Shown: in pieces, positions 14,941 through 22,964 of the stretch
Layout: each line of letters starts with the position of its first letter
Numbering within the stretch: the first letter of the stretch is position 1
Origin: Clostridiaceae bacterium
GTDB lineage: Bacteria; Bacillota; Clostridia; Lachnospirales; Lachnospiraceae
Direction of reading: 5' to 3'
Length of the DNA: 48,486 nucleotides
Assembly: GCA_018378255.1 (NCBI GenBank)
Contig: JAGZXV010000016.1
Coordinates: 1 to 48,486 of the forward strand
Translations under genes and position numbers: made by a program
The notes under the pieces: model-generated
Seen by the model: only the letters and a program-made list of their open reading frames with translations
Told to the model about the DNA's origin: nothing
The model's database searches: none

Positions 14941-15741
14941 ATGATTGAAGTGGAACACATCCAAAAGATCTTCAAGGTCTATCGCAGAAGCGCAGGCTTC
15001 TCTCAGGCAGTCAAAGCCCTGTTTTGCAGACAGGCGGACACCATTCACGCATTGAACGACATCTCATTTACCATCAAAGAAGGGGAGATGGTGGGCTATA
15101 TCGGACCAAATGGCGCCGGAAAGAGTTCAACCATCAAAATTCTCAGCGGAATACTGACCCCGGATTCGGGAACCTGTTTCATCAATGGGCGGATTCCATG
15201 GAAGGAACGAAAGGAACATGTAAAAGAGATCGGCGTCGTTTTCGGCCAAAGATCCCAGCTCTGGTGGGACGTGCCTGTCATCGACTCCTTCGGCCTCTTA
15301 AAAGATATCTATCAGGTTCCGGACAGCCGTTTTAAACAAACCCTGGATGAACTGACCGAACTTCTTTCACTGGAAACCATCATTAAAACTCCGGCCAGAA
15401 TGCTGTCATTAGGACAGAGGATGCGCTGTGAAATCGCTGCTTCTTTACTACACAACCCCAAAATCTTATTTTTAGACGAACCTACCATAGGACTGGATGC
15501 CGTATCCAAACTGGCTGTACGGAATTTTATCATCCGTTTAAACAAAGAACATAAGACTACCGTCCTTTTGACCACTCATGACATGCAGGACATTGAAGCC
15601 CTGGCCCGCCGGGTCCTTTTAATCGGCAGGGGACAGCTTCTGCTGGACGGGAATTTAGAAGACCTGAAATCACACAGCCCCAGTGAAAATGCAGGACTGG
15701 ACGAAATTGCGGCCGCTTTATACCGCGATTATGATATTTAA
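14941..15741 (+). CDS. ABC-2 type exporter, ATP-binding subunit
   Basis: 266 aa. Walker A is GPNGAGKSS (about residues 58-66); the Q-loop region is VVFGQRSQLWWDVPVIDSF; the signature is LSLGQRMRCEIA; Walker B is ILFLDEPTIGLD; the H-loop is TTHD. The RSQLWWDVP variant after the Q-loop is typical of ATPases that partner with DUF990/ABC-2 family 6 permeases. AGGAGG precedes the ATG. It is the first gene of a three-gene plus-strand operon with two permeases, so it forms an asymmetric exporter. The substrate is unknown; relatives are annotated variously as drug, polysaccharide or peptide exporters. Confidence 0.94.
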   Translation: MIEVEHIQKIFKVYRRSAGFSQAVKALFCRQADTIHALNDISFTIKEGEMVGYIGPNGAGKSSTIKILSGILTPDSGTCFINGRIPWKERKEHVKEIGVVFGQRSQLWWDVPVIDSFGLLKDIYQVPDSRFKQTLDELTELLSLETIIKTPARMLSLGQRMRCEIAASLLHNPKILFLDEPTIGLDAVSKLAVRNFIIRLNKEHKTTVLLTTHDMQDIEALARRVLLIGRGQLLLDGNLEDLKSHSPSENAGLDEIAAALYRDYDI

Positions 15742-15757
15742 AAGGAGGCGGACGTCT

Positions 15758-16561
15758 GTGAAAAAATACATTTCTTTTTTTCGTATCCGTTTTATCAACG
15801 GCCTCCAATACCGGACTGCGGCTGCGGCCGGTGTGGCAACTCAGTTCACTTGGGGATTTATGGAAATACTGCTGTTCCGGGCATTTTATCAGAGCGGAAG
15901 CCAGGATTTTCCCATGACATTTCCTGCTTTAGTCAGCTATGTATGGCTCCAGCAGGCATTTCTTGCCCTTTTTATGACCTGGTTCTGGGAGGCAGAATTG
16001 TTCGATTCCATCACCACAGGCAATGTGGCCTATGAACTCTGCCGGCCGGTCCGCCTGTATGACATGTGGTTTGTACGCGGACTGGCGGTGCGTTTATCCA
16101 AAGCGGTGCTGAGATGTGCTCCGGTTCTGCTCCTTTCGGCACTTCTACCGCCGCCGTTTCATCTGATCCTGCCTGCTGATCTGCAGACCACGCTTCTGTT
16201 TCTCTTATCAATGGCCCTTGGGACATTGGTTGTGGTTGCCTTCGGAATGCTGGTCTACATGTCTGTTTTCTATACGATTTCTTCACAGGGAATCAAGCTC
16301 ATGGTCACTTCCCTGTCGGAGTTTTTAAGCGGTGCTGTAATTCCCCTTCCATTTCTCCCGGATGGGATCAGACAGGCTGTGGAACTGCTGCCCTTTGCTT
16401 CCATGCAGAATGTGCCGTTTCGGATCTACAGCGGAGATATTTACGGGACTGCTGTGATAAAAAGCCTGGGACTTCAGATATTCTGGCTGTTTGTGCTGAT
16501 ACTGGCAGGACGTCTGATGGAATCCAGGGCGTTAAAACGCGTGATAATACAGGGAGGCTGA
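15758..16561 (+). CDS. ABC-2 family permease (DUF990-like), subunit 1
   Basis: 267 aa from a GTG start at 15758, 9 nt after AAGGAGG; an upstream in-frame ATG would lie inside the ATPase gene. About six transmembrane helices are visible, among them VAYELCRPVRLYDMWFVRGL (the helix-flanking motif common in this family), LLFLLSMALGTLVVVAFGML and IFWLFVLILAGRLM. It pairs with the next gene to form the membrane channel of the exporter. The gap to the ATPase stop is 16 bp and to the next gene 4 bp, so co-translation is likely. Confidence 0.9.
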   Translation: MKKYISFFRIRFINGLQYRTAAAAGVATQFTWGFMEILLFRAFYQSGSQDFPMTFPALVSYVWLQQAFLALFMTWFWEAELFDSITTGNVAYELCRPVRLYDMWFVRGLAVRLSKAVLRCAPVLLLSALLPPPFHLILPADLQTTLLFLLSMALGTLVVVAFGMLVYMSVFYTISSQGIKLMVTSLSEFLSGAVIPLPFLPDGIRQAVELLPFASMQNVPFRIYSGDIYGTAVIKSLGLQIFWLFVLILAGRLMESRALKRVIIQGG

Positions 16562-16565
16562 GTAT

Positions 16566-17354
16566 ATGAAAAGATCCATAAAATTATATCTACATTTTCT
16601 GATCATCCATGTGGAAAGCATGATGCAGCACAAAATGTCATTTTTTCTGACCTCATTGGGGCAGTTTTTGATATCATTTAACGTGTTTTTGGGCGTCTAT
16701 TTTATGATGGCGCGTTTCCACCAGGTAGAGGGGTTTTCCTATTCCCAGGTGCTTTTATGCTTCTCCGTCTCCCTGATGGCATTTACCCTGGCTGAAACCT
16801 TTTTCAGGGGATTTGATACCTTCAATACCATGATAGCCAACGGGGAATTTGACCGGATTCTGCTGCGTCCCCACAACACTGTTTTTCTGGTTTTGTGCAA
16901 TAAAATAGAGCTGACCCGGTTGGGCCGGCTCCTGCAGGCGGTTGTCATGCTCTGGTTTGGAGTTATTAACAGCGGGGTGGAGTGGACGGTCGTCAGAATT
17001 TTAACCGTTTTTCTGATGATAGCCAGCGGCACCCTGGTTTTCGCCTGCATTTTCACCATCTATGCCTCCATCTGCTTTTTTACGCTGGAGGGGCTGGAAT
17101 TCATGAATGTATTTACAGACGGAGCCAGGGAATACGGCAAATATCCGGTCAGCATCTACGGAAAAACCGTATTGACCATCTGCACCTATCTGGTGCCCTT
17201 TGCCTTGTTTCAATATTATCCCTTTTTGTATGTGATCGGGCAGACGCAGGATATCAGATATGCGCTTTTACCGTTCCTGGCTCTTCTATTCTTCATTCCG
17301 TCTTCTCTCTTCTGGAGATTCGGGCTTAGCCGCTATCAGTCTACCGGGTCATAA
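16566..17354 (+). CDS. ABC-2 family permease (DUF990-like), subunit 2
   Basis: 262 aa with about six membrane helices; NGEFDRILLRPHNTVFLVL parallels the ELCRPVRLYDM motif of the preceding permease, and GAREYGKYPVSIYGKTVLTI is the late family motif. GGAGG is 8 nt before the ATG. It completes the exporter. Its last 14 bp overlap the 3' end of the convergent fchA gene, so no intergenic terminator separates the two transcripts. Confidence 0.9.
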   Translation: MKRSIKLYLHFLIIHVESMMQHKMSFFLTSLGQFLISFNVFLGVYFMMARFHQVEGFSYSQVLLCFSVSLMAFTLAETFFRGFDTFNTMIANGEFDRILLRPHNTVFLVLCNKIELTRLGRLLQAVVMLWFGVINSGVEWTVVRILTVFLMIASGTLVFACIFTIYASICFFTLEGLEFMNVFTDGAREYGKYPVSIYGKTVLTICTYLVPFALFQYYPFLYVIGQTQDIRYALLPFLALLFFIPSSLFWRFGLSRYQSTGS

Positions 17355-17973
17355 GCGTTTGGGCCACGCCTTTGTAGATTTCATCAGCCTCTGCCGTACC
17401 GGCTTTAACCAGCCTTGCGGCATGGGCATTGAGTTCTTCGGCCTTTTCCCGGTTTTTCATTGATTTTGTATTGATGTAGACATTCATCACAGCGCCTAAC
17501 AGCGCGGCTCTGGCAAACTGAATTGCCACGCCCACATCCGACACCGCCATACGGCTTCCTTTTTCAGCTAAAATCTTCAGAATATCCATGATTTCCACTG
17601 ATTTTTCCATAATTTCAAGGGGTACCAGACTGGCTGCCAAAAGATTCTTTTCCAGCACCAGTTCTTTTTCCGCTTTCTCTTCCGGCGTACCAAAAGGCAA
17701 TCCATAAGAAGCCGCCAGCGGGGCAAATACTTCCGCATCCTTATCCGCCAGAACCAGCATATCCCGGCCCAGGACTCCTAAACGCTCCAGCAGTCCCTGA
17801 ACCTCTTCTTCCACATCCGCATAGCGTTTCTTTCCTACCGTGAGATTTCCCACCATGCTGCCAAGGGCAGCCCCCAGGGCTCCGCCAAGGGCAGACGCTC
17901 CGCCGCCGCCGGGTACAGGCGCTTTAGAAGACAGTGTCTCATAAAACTCAGATATCTGTAAATCTTTTATCAT
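17341..17973 (-). CDS. fchA: Methenyl-THF cyclohydrolase / formimino-THF cyclodeaminase (FchA)
   Basis: 210 aa from the ATG at 17973, just after GAGGG; a GTG four codons upstream overlaps that site. The family signature APVPGGGGASALGGALGAALGSMV (residues ~15-40) is intact, followed by the all-helical FTCD-cyclodeaminase fold and the late VYINTKSM. The enzyme hydrolyses 5,10-methenyl-THF to 10-formyl-THF, or releases ammonia from formimino-THF. Its presence next to a FolD that lacks cyclohydrolase residues suggests a split pathway. It has its own promoter and a ~200-nt leader with two prominent RNA structures, the second covering the ribosome site. Confidence 0.93.
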   Translation of the reverse strand: MIKDLQISEFYETLSSKAPVPGGGGASALGGALGAALGSMVGNLTVGKKRYADVEEEVQGLLERLGVLGRDMLVLADKDAEVFAPLAASYGLPFGTPEEKAEKELVLEKNLLAASLVPLEIMEKSVEIMDILKILAEKGSRMAVSDVGVAIQFARAALLGAVMNVYINTKSMKNREKAEELNAHAARLVKAGTAEADEIYKGVAQTLMTR

Positions 17974-17980
17974 ATTGTCC

Positions 17981-18007
17981 CTCACTTTCCATCTATCATG
18001 GAGTGAG
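17981..18007 (-). promoter_or_regulatory. Hairpin burying the fchA ribosome-binding site
   Basis: In the minus-strand RNA CUCACUCCAU pairs with AUGG-aa-AGUGAG (10 bp, 2-nt bulge, 5-nt loop). The 3' arm runs into GAGGG, the fchA Shine-Dalgarno, 8-12 nt before the ATG. Folding would block initiation; opening would allow it. Confidence 0.65.
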
Positions 18008-18045
18008 TTTAAAAATTGCTTACCGTCATCTGTGCATCATAATTT

Positions 18046-18115
18046 GCGGGTGATTTGTCCCAGGTGAAAAAGGCGCAGCGGACTGCGCTGGCTAAATCAG
18101 GGACAAATATGCCGC
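18046..18115 (-). promoter_or_regulatory. 70-nt multi-tier hairpin in the fchA leader, riboswitch-like
   Basis: Outer stem GCGG/CCGC (18046-18049, 18112-18115), a symmetric 3x3 internal loop, a 9-bp stem ATTTGTCCC/GGGACAAAT (18053-18061, 18100-18108), then an inner 6-bp hairpin GCGCAG/CTGCGC (18074-18079, 18084-18089) capped in the sense RNA by UCCG. Large asymmetric strands join the tiers. It lies between the fchA promoter and the hairpin over the ribosome site. It does not match the tetrahydrofolate riboswitch consensus as I remember it. Confidence 0.6.
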
Positions 18116-18178
18116 GGAATGAGGCGGACAGGTGATGGGAATGAATTTTAGGCACACTCCTGGTTGTCTGTTGGGTTT

Positions 18179-18208
18179 ATTATAGACCGCCGGAGGGTTC
18201 TTCGTCAA
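18179..18208 (-). promoter_or_regulatory. Promoter of fchA
   Basis: On the minus strand TTGACG (18203-18208), an 18-bp spacer and a perfect TATAAT (18179-18184). Transcription should start near 18172, giving a leader of about 200 nt. Confidence 0.7.
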
Positions 18209-18258
18209 TGGCCTGCCAGAGCCTTTTCTGTTAACAAAATCTGTTGTCTTTCTATTCA

Positions 18259-19611
18259 TTATTCTCCGATCATCATCTTGACGATCTCCCTGTCGGTCTC
18301 TCTCATTCCTTCTTTGCCGAGACGGCCCACATTTCGGATGGTAGCTTCCACATTGCAGTTTACGATGCCGTCTCCGGCTCTGAACTGCTGGCCGCCGTTT
18401 TTATACATATCATATCCCAGGATCCCTGTCATGACGCTGGCTGCGATCTTGCCTGCACAGGAAGGTTTTGCGCCGTCGCAGATAATCCCTGATGTAATTG
18501 CCACGGAGTTTACCAGGGTGTGGGCGATCTCCTCGTAGCCGCCTCCCTTAAGATACGCGATTCCGCATGCCGCCGCGCAGCCTGCGCTTACGGCCCCGCA
18601 GTATGCGGACAGACGGCCGATCCCGGTCTTTTCATGGATGGAGACCAGGTTTGCAAGGGTTAAGGCCCGGTACATTTTTTCTTCTCCAACGCCCAGCTCT
18701 CCAGCATACTCGATCACCGGCACCGATACCGTGATTCCCTGGTTGCCGCTTCCGGAATTGATGACTACCGGAAGCTCACAGCCGCTCATTCTGGCGTCGC
18801 TCCCTGCCGCTGCCTTGGCAATCGCCCGGTTTCGCACGTCATTTCCATAGGAGGCCAGCCATGTGCTGCCGATGTTGGCGCCGTAGCTATTCTTCAAGCC
18901 TTCCTCCGCGATTGCCATATTGCAATGAATCTGCGGATCCAGAATGTCCTTTACGTCTTCCACGCAGAGCGTATCCGCAAACTCCAGGATATCCTTCAGA
19001 TTCAAAAGCCCCTTGTCGGTCAATCCGCCTTCCTTTTCAGAATCTGCGCCTTCTCCGTCCTCCGCCCCTGTACCGGATGACGGCTCCACCTCATGGCCCT
19101 GCTCCAAATGCCGGTTAGTCTCCGTTTCAAAGATCACGCTGCCATTTTTCTCAATCAAGATGATATTGGTATGGTACTGGGCGATCCGCAGCTTTACGCT
19201 GTCTTCGCCTTTGTGAAGGACCAGCACGATGTCGAAGGTCAGGGTGCCGTCGATGGCATGGACTTCCACCGGGACGGTTTCAAGAAATTCCCTGATGGCC
19301 ACCTTCTGGCTGTAAGTCACCTGGGAAATGACCTCCAGGATCTTTGACGCGTCACCAGCCACGATCCCGGCGGATACGGCAGCCTCGATCCCCTTCATCC
19401 CGTCTGTGTTGGGCACAATGACACTCTTTACATTTTTGATGATATTATAGCTTGCGCTCACCTCTACCCGGTCAGGCATGGAACCTAAGACTTCCCGGGC
19501 TTTGGCCGCGCCGTAAGCCAGCGCAATCGGCTCTGTGCAGCCCATGGCCGGCATCAGTTCTTCTTTTAATATCTGTACATAAGTTTTATATCTTAAATCT
19601 TCTGTATTCAT
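18259..19611 (-). CDS. cyuA: L-cysteine desulfidase (CyuA/CdsB family)
   Basis: 450 aa from the ATG at 19611 with GAGGAG upstream; seven further upstream residues lack support. Family hallmarks: PAMGCTEPIALAYG with Cys25, NIIKNVKSVIVPNTDG, a central GSGNQGITVSVPV, GRLSAYCGAVSAGCAAACG and GIICDGAKPSCAGKI. The conserved cysteines hold a 4Fe-4S cluster. The enzyme splits L-cysteine to pyruvate, sulfide and ammonia. It is the last gene of an operon with a C-S lyase, a symporter and a glutaredoxin-like protein behind a sigma-54 promoter. An acidic insert (about 200-220, EVEPSSGTGAEDGEGADSEKE) is unusual. In C. difficile a comparable cdsB gene is controlled by the adjacent sigma-54 activator CdsR. 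Confidence 0.92.
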   Translation of the reverse strand: MNTEDLRYKTYVQILKEELMPAMGCTEPIALAYGAAKAREVLGSMPDRVEVSASYNIIKNVKSVIVPNTDGMKGIEAAVSAGIVAGDASKILEVISQVTYSQKVAIREFLETVPVEVHAIDGTLTFDIVLVLHKGEDSVKLRIAQYHTNIILIEKNGSVIFETETNRHLEQGHEVEPSSGTGAEDGEGADSEKEGGLTDKGLLNLKDILEFADTLCVEDVKDILDPQIHCNMAIAEEGLKNSYGANIGSTWLASYGNDVRNRAIAKAAAGSDARMSGCELPVVINSGSGNQGITVSVPVIEYAGELGVGEEKMYRALTLANLVSIHEKTGIGRLSAYCGAVSAGCAAACGIAYLKGGGYEEIAHTLVNSVAITSGIICDGAKPSCAGKIAASVMTGILGYDMYKNGGQQFRAGDGIVNCNVEATIRNVGRLGKEGMRETDREIVKMMIGE

Positions 19612-19670
19612 CCTGTCTCCTCTCCCGGCCATGCCGGCTTTCAGGATACAGGAGCGCGTCCCGCCCCAGG

Positions 19671-19750
19671 GACGGCAGCTCTCCGGCGTTTCATTTCGTT
19701 TGCAGTGGGAAATGATCTTTTAATTTATTCCGCCGTTTAAAGCTGCCGTC
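19671..19750 (-). other. Intra-operon hairpin between glutaredoxin-like gene and cyuA
   Basis: GACGGCAGCT (19671-19680) is the exact complement of AGCTGCCGTC (19741-19750), with a second stem CGGCG/CGCCG (19684-19688, 19731-19735) nested inside and a ~42-nt loop. A further CCGG-C-CATG-CCGG hairpin sits near 19626-19637, just before the cyuA ribosome site. The 240-bp gap has no credible ORF. It may be an mRNA processing or regulatory site. Confidence 0.5.
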
Positions 19751-19851
19751 TATCTGTACCGTCCGCGCCCCGTATCGCTTTTCCCACTATCTCTGCGGGC
19801 ACCATGCGGCCGCTTCTGCCGCTATAATTTTCTTCATGGTATATCTAGCGG

Positions 19852-20109
19852 TCAAAACTTATTTAAGACTTCCTCCAGATCCAGTGTCTTTGTCCCGTCC
19901 TCCAGTGCAAAGTACGGAATCCCGATACCGCCCCCGGCCTTTACAGCCTCATACTGGGGGTCTGTTTCACGTACTTCCAGATACGCCTTAAGATCCGGCA
20001 GGGATGCAGATAAATCCTTAAAATCGATCTCAGCATTCTTCTCTCTCAATTTGCACAACGCATACAGGGTATCCTGGCATAAATGACTTCCAATTACGAC
20101 TACTTTCAT
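19852..20109 (-). CDS. Glutaredoxin-related small protein, single N-terminal cysteine
   Basis: 85 aa from the ATG at 20109, 9 nt after GGAG. The thioredoxin-fold pattern is visible: MKVVVIGSHLCQDTLYALC, a long helix, IGIPYFALEDGTKTLDLEE with the cis-Pro IPYF strand. The canonical CPYC is replaced by a single Cys in SHLCQDT, with another Cys seven residues later (LYALC). It could bind a sulfur or persulfide intermediate in cysteine breakdown, an inference from its place between the symporter (89-bp gap) and cyuA (240 bp). Relatives are common beside cysteine genes in Clostridia. Confidence 0.82.
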   Translation of the reverse strand: MKVVVIGSHLCQDTLYALCKLREKNAEIDFKDLSASLPDLKAYLEVRETDPQYEAVKAGGGIGIPYFALEDGTKTLDLEEVLNKF

Positions 20110-20198
20110 AACATATTTCTCCTTTTTCATTTGATTTTCTATATTTTCTGATTTCTATAATTAATAGGCCTCACTTTATGTAACAGACCTGATTATAT

Positions 20199-21446
20199 TT
20201 ATTCTGCCGCTCCGCCTGCGAAGCAGCCTTTGATCCAGTCCTTTCCTTCCACGATCCTGGAAACCATCATGGAAGCGATGGCATCCCCGGATGCATTTAA
20301 ACAGGTAGCCGCCGGGTCAAACAAAAATCCCAGAGTAGCAATGAGCGGAAATGCCTCCGACGGGAACCCGAACAGGCTTACGATCAGCATTTCGCCCACC
20401 AGACCGCCGCCGGGCGCGCCGGAAAGGACGAATGCAGAAAGGATCGCAACAGCGATTGCCATCAGATAAGTTCCCACTCCTGTAAACGGCTGGTTGAACA
20501 CACCGTACAAAAATGCGATCTTCGCGATGGAGGAAAGCACAGAGCCGTCCATATGCATGGTCGCTCCCATAGGAAGTACGATCTCACGGATATCCTTTGG
20601 CACGCCCATCTTGTCGCAGGCATCCAAGTTGACCGGCAGGGTCGCCATGGAGCTCTGGGTTGCAAATGCGGTCAAAGCCGGTGTCGGCACATATTTCATG
20701 ATCCGCCGGATTCCCTCTTTTCCTCCTACCAGATAAGCGTAAAGGGGGAAGAATACCAGCACATAGATCAGACACAGCGGATAATAGAGCAGCATTGCCC
20801 GTCCATAGTCGCCGATCAGGCTCGGGCCAAACTCACCCACCAGGTTTGCAAAATAAGCGCCCAATCCGATCGGAGCCAGTTTCATGATCAGGTTTACCAT
20901 TTTCATGATGATTGCATTTAAGCTGACCAGCAGTTTTCCTACGGGACATTCCTCGCCGCCGCAGGCGCTGATGCAGAATCCGAACATAACGGAAAAGATG
21001 ATCAGCGGCAGGATATGCTCACGGCTTAAAAGCTCCGGGAAATCCGAGACTGTCAAAGCGCCTACGATCATATCCCCCACGCTCTGGGCCTCACCCATCT
21101 CTGCGGCCGCCAGGGTGATCGAGGTATTGGCCGCCGGCGGGAAGATATTGACTGCTGCCAGCACTAACACCGCCGCAACCGCTCCGGTTCCTACAAACAC
21201 GATCAAAATGCTTCCCAAAATGCTTCCCAGGCGCTTCATATTCACCATGCTTCCAACTGCGCTGGATATGGAAACAAATACCATGGGAACCACGATCATA
21301 AACATCAGGTTCAGGAAAATATCCCCCAGCGGCTTGACAATCGCCGCCTTATCTCCTGCAACCGCACCGAAACCGGAACCGATCAGGATTCCTAACACCA
21401 GCAGAATCGGGAACCGGTAGCTATTCCATATTTCTTTCTTATTCAT
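20199..21446 (-). CDS. Dicarboxylate/amino acid:cation symporter (DAACS family)
   Basis: 415 aa, eight or more membrane helices plus two re-entrant hairpins. Diagnostic stretches are LNLMFMIVVPMVFVSISSAVG, the serine-rich loop FATQSSMATLPVNL, LPMGATMHMDGS (HP/TM7 region) and the C-terminal FLFDPAATCLNASGDAIAS. Members import glutamate, aspartate, serine, alanine or cystine with Na+ or H+. Placed between a cystathionine-lyase gene (42-bp gap) and a glutaredoxin-like gene in a cysteine catabolic operon, it probably imports cysteine or cystine, as TcyP-like members do; that specificity is inference. Confidence 0.93.
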   Translation of the reverse strand: MNKKEIWNSYRFPILLVLGILIGSGFGAVAGDKAAIVKPLGDIFLNLMFMIVVPMVFVSISSAVGSMVNMKRLGSILGSILIVFVGTGAVAAVLVLAAVNIFPPAANTSITLAAAEMGEAQSVGDMIVGALTVSDFPELLSREHILPLIIFSVMFGFCISACGGEECPVGKLLVSLNAIIMKMVNLIMKLAPIGLGAYFANLVGEFGPSLIGDYGRAMLLYYPLCLIYVLVFFPLYAYLVGGKEGIRRIMKYVPTPALTAFATQSSMATLPVNLDACDKMGVPKDIREIVLPMGATMHMDGSVLSSIAKIAFLYGVFNQPFTGVGTYLMAIAVAILSAFVLSGAPGGGLVGEMLIVSLFGFPSEAFPLIATLGFLFDPAATCLNASGDAIASMMVSRIVEGKDWIKGCFAGGAAE

Positions 21447-21488
21447 ACCATTTCTCTCCTTTGCTCATTAACCCCTTATTTTCATCTG

Positions 21489-22664
21489 TTACCCAAGCTG
21501 GTCCACAGCATCTTTCAGCTGCTCCAGCGCCTTCTTTAAAACGCTTCTCGGACAGGCCGCATTGAGCCGCATATATCCGCTCAGGCTGCGTCCAAAGGTA
21601 TATCCTTCATTCAGTCCCAGCTTTGCTTTCTCGATCATGAAACGGCGCAGCGTTTCATTGTCCATCCCCAGTTCCCGGCAGTCCAGCCATACCAGGTAGG
21701 TAGCATCGGGAACCGTGGGTTTGATCTTCGTAATATACATCGCGCAGTAATCCCGGATAAAGTCAAAGTTTTCGGATAAATAGGGCAAAAGCTGCTCCAG
21801 CCACTCCTCCCCTTTAGTAAATGCCGCCTCCATCGCCACGGAGCTGAATGCGTTGTTGCGGTGGATATCCAGATTCATCCAGAACCGGTCATACCGCTCC
21901 TTCATATCCATCGTTGGGAAAATGGTGGCCGACGCCTGCAGTCCTGCCAGATTGAAGGTCTTGGTGCCGGAAATGCAGCTGACCACCTTATCCTTCGCCC
22001 CTGTAAGCAGAGCTGTGGGAATGTGCTTCTTCCCATGGAACACCAGGTCAGAATGGATCTCATCCGATACCAGAAGCACCCCGTTTGCCTCACAGATGTC
22101 GAACATCCTCTGCAGCTGTTCTCTGGTCCATACAATGCCCAGCGGATTGTGGGGACTGCACAGCAGAAACATTTTCACCTTCGGGTCTTTCGCCTTCTGC
22201 TCAAAATCTTCAAAATCGATGGTCCAGACACCATCCTGTTCTACAAGCTGGTTTTCCACTACAGTCCGTCCCCAGGCTTCCGTCACGTCGTAAAATTCGG
22301 AGTACACCGGTGTCTGGATCATAATGGAATCGCCGTCATCGGAAAAAAGCTTCACAAGTGCGGACAAGGCCGGGACAACGCCCAGGCTCCAGCTCATCTT
22401 CTCCCGGTCGATGGTCCAGCCGTTCCGGCGCTCCTGCCAGCCGATGATCGCGTCAAAATAGGAATCCGGCCTGGAAGTATATCCCCAGATACCCTCCTTC
22501 GCCTTGGCCACGCACGCATCAATGACAGGCTGGGCCGTGCAAAAATCCATATCCGCCACCCAGAGCGGGATCACATCCATGGTCCCAAATTTCTTCATTC
22601 TCTCGTCATATTTTCCCGCGCGGTTGCCGCTTCGGTCAATGATCTCATCAAAATTATATTGCAT
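21489..22664 (-). CDS. MalY/PatB family cystathionine beta-lyase (C-S lyase)
   Basis: 391 aa, fold-type I PLP enzyme. MDVIPLWVADMDFCTAQPV at the start is the MalY/PatB signature; LLCSPHNPLGIVW binds the cofactor ring region; the internal aldimine lysine is in SGTKTFNLAGLQ (~residue 233); the late SGYMRLNAACPRSVL carries the carboxylate-binding Arg. These enzymes cleave cystathionine or cysteine/cystine C-S bonds to pyruvate, ammonia and a thiol or sulfide. It is the first gene of the sigma-54 operon, with AAAGGAG upstream and a short leader of about 25-35 nt. Confidence 0.93.
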   Translation of the reverse strand: MQYNFDEIIDRSGNRAGKYDERMKKFGTMDVIPLWVADMDFCTAQPVIDACVAKAKEGIWGYTSRPDSYFDAIIGWQERRNGWTIDREKMSWSLGVVPALSALVKLFSDDGDSIMIQTPVYSEFYDVTEAWGRTVVENQLVEQDGVWTIDFEDFEQKAKDPKVKMFLLCSPHNPLGIVWTREQLQRMFDICEANGVLLVSDEIHSDLVFHGKKHIPTALLTGAKDKVVSCISGTKTFNLAGLQASATIFPTMDMKERYDRFWMNLDIHRNNAFSSVAMEAAFTKGEEWLEQLLPYLSENFDFIRDYCAMYITKIKPTVPDATYLVWLDCRELGMDNETLRRFMIEKAKLGLNEGYTFGRSLSGYMRLNAACPRSVLKKALEQLKDAVDQLG

Positions 22665-22699
22665 TTTGCTGCTCCTTTCGGTTTGATACTTTTTATGTG

Positions 22700-22716
22700 A
22701 GCAAGAACCGTGCCAA
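22700..22716 (-). promoter_or_regulatory. Sigma-54 (-24/-12) promoter of the cysteine catabolic operon
   Basis: On the minus strand TTGGCACGGTTCTTGCT matches the sigma-54 consensus (TGGCACG, 4 nt, TTGCW) at every defined position, with GG and GC 10 nt apart. It lies about 36 nt upstream of the malY-type start codon. An enhancer-binding activator is encoded immediately upstream. Confidence 0.93.
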
Positions 22717-22812
22717 TTTTTAAAAAGAGCACGGATTTTATATTATCTTTTATAATATTTCTTTTTTTCATAGTTTTATCAGGATTAAACGCATTTAGAA
22801 AAAACAAAAAAA

Positions 22813-22844
22813 GAGAAGGCCCTGGTTGGTATCAGGGACTTCTC
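22813..22844 (-). terminator. Terminator of the activator gene
   Basis: GAGAAG-G-CCCTG (22813-22824) pairs with CAGGG-A-CTTCTC (22833-22844). On the minus strand it is followed by TTTTTTTGTTTTTT. It separates the activator transcript from the sigma-54 promoter downstream. Confidence 0.85.
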
Positions 22845-22852
22845 CGTAAAAT

Positions 22853-22934
22853 ATTTGGTTATTTATTGGTTGTTATCCATCAATTGGTTTTTTATTGATT
22901 ATTAATTGGTTTTATATTGATTTTCCATCAATTC
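22853..22934. promoter_or_regulatory. AT-rich repeat array, probable activator binding sites (UAS)
   Basis: Two 19-bp repeats, AATTGGTTTTTTATTGATT (22882-22900) and AATTGGTTTTATATTGATT (22904-22922), are 22 bp apart, two helical turns. Related partial units ATTTGGTT (22853) and TTTATTGGTT (22862) precede them, and CCATCAATT occurs at about 22878 and 22925. The array is 140-220 bp upstream of the sigma-54 promoter, the usual enhancer distance. Confidence 0.65.
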
Positions 22935-22964
22935 TTTATTAACTGGTTCCAGGTTATTTATTGC

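Noticed and set aside
14303..15048. Several open frames of 65-145 codons inside and beside the palindrome
   Set aside because: They are mirror-image readings of the two inverted arms, lack ribosome sites and show no protein-like composition.
21861..22700. 279-codon frame antisense to the C-S lyase gene
   Set aside because: Shadow of a well-conserved PLP enzyme on the other strand; His/Pro/Arg-rich composition and no ribosome site.
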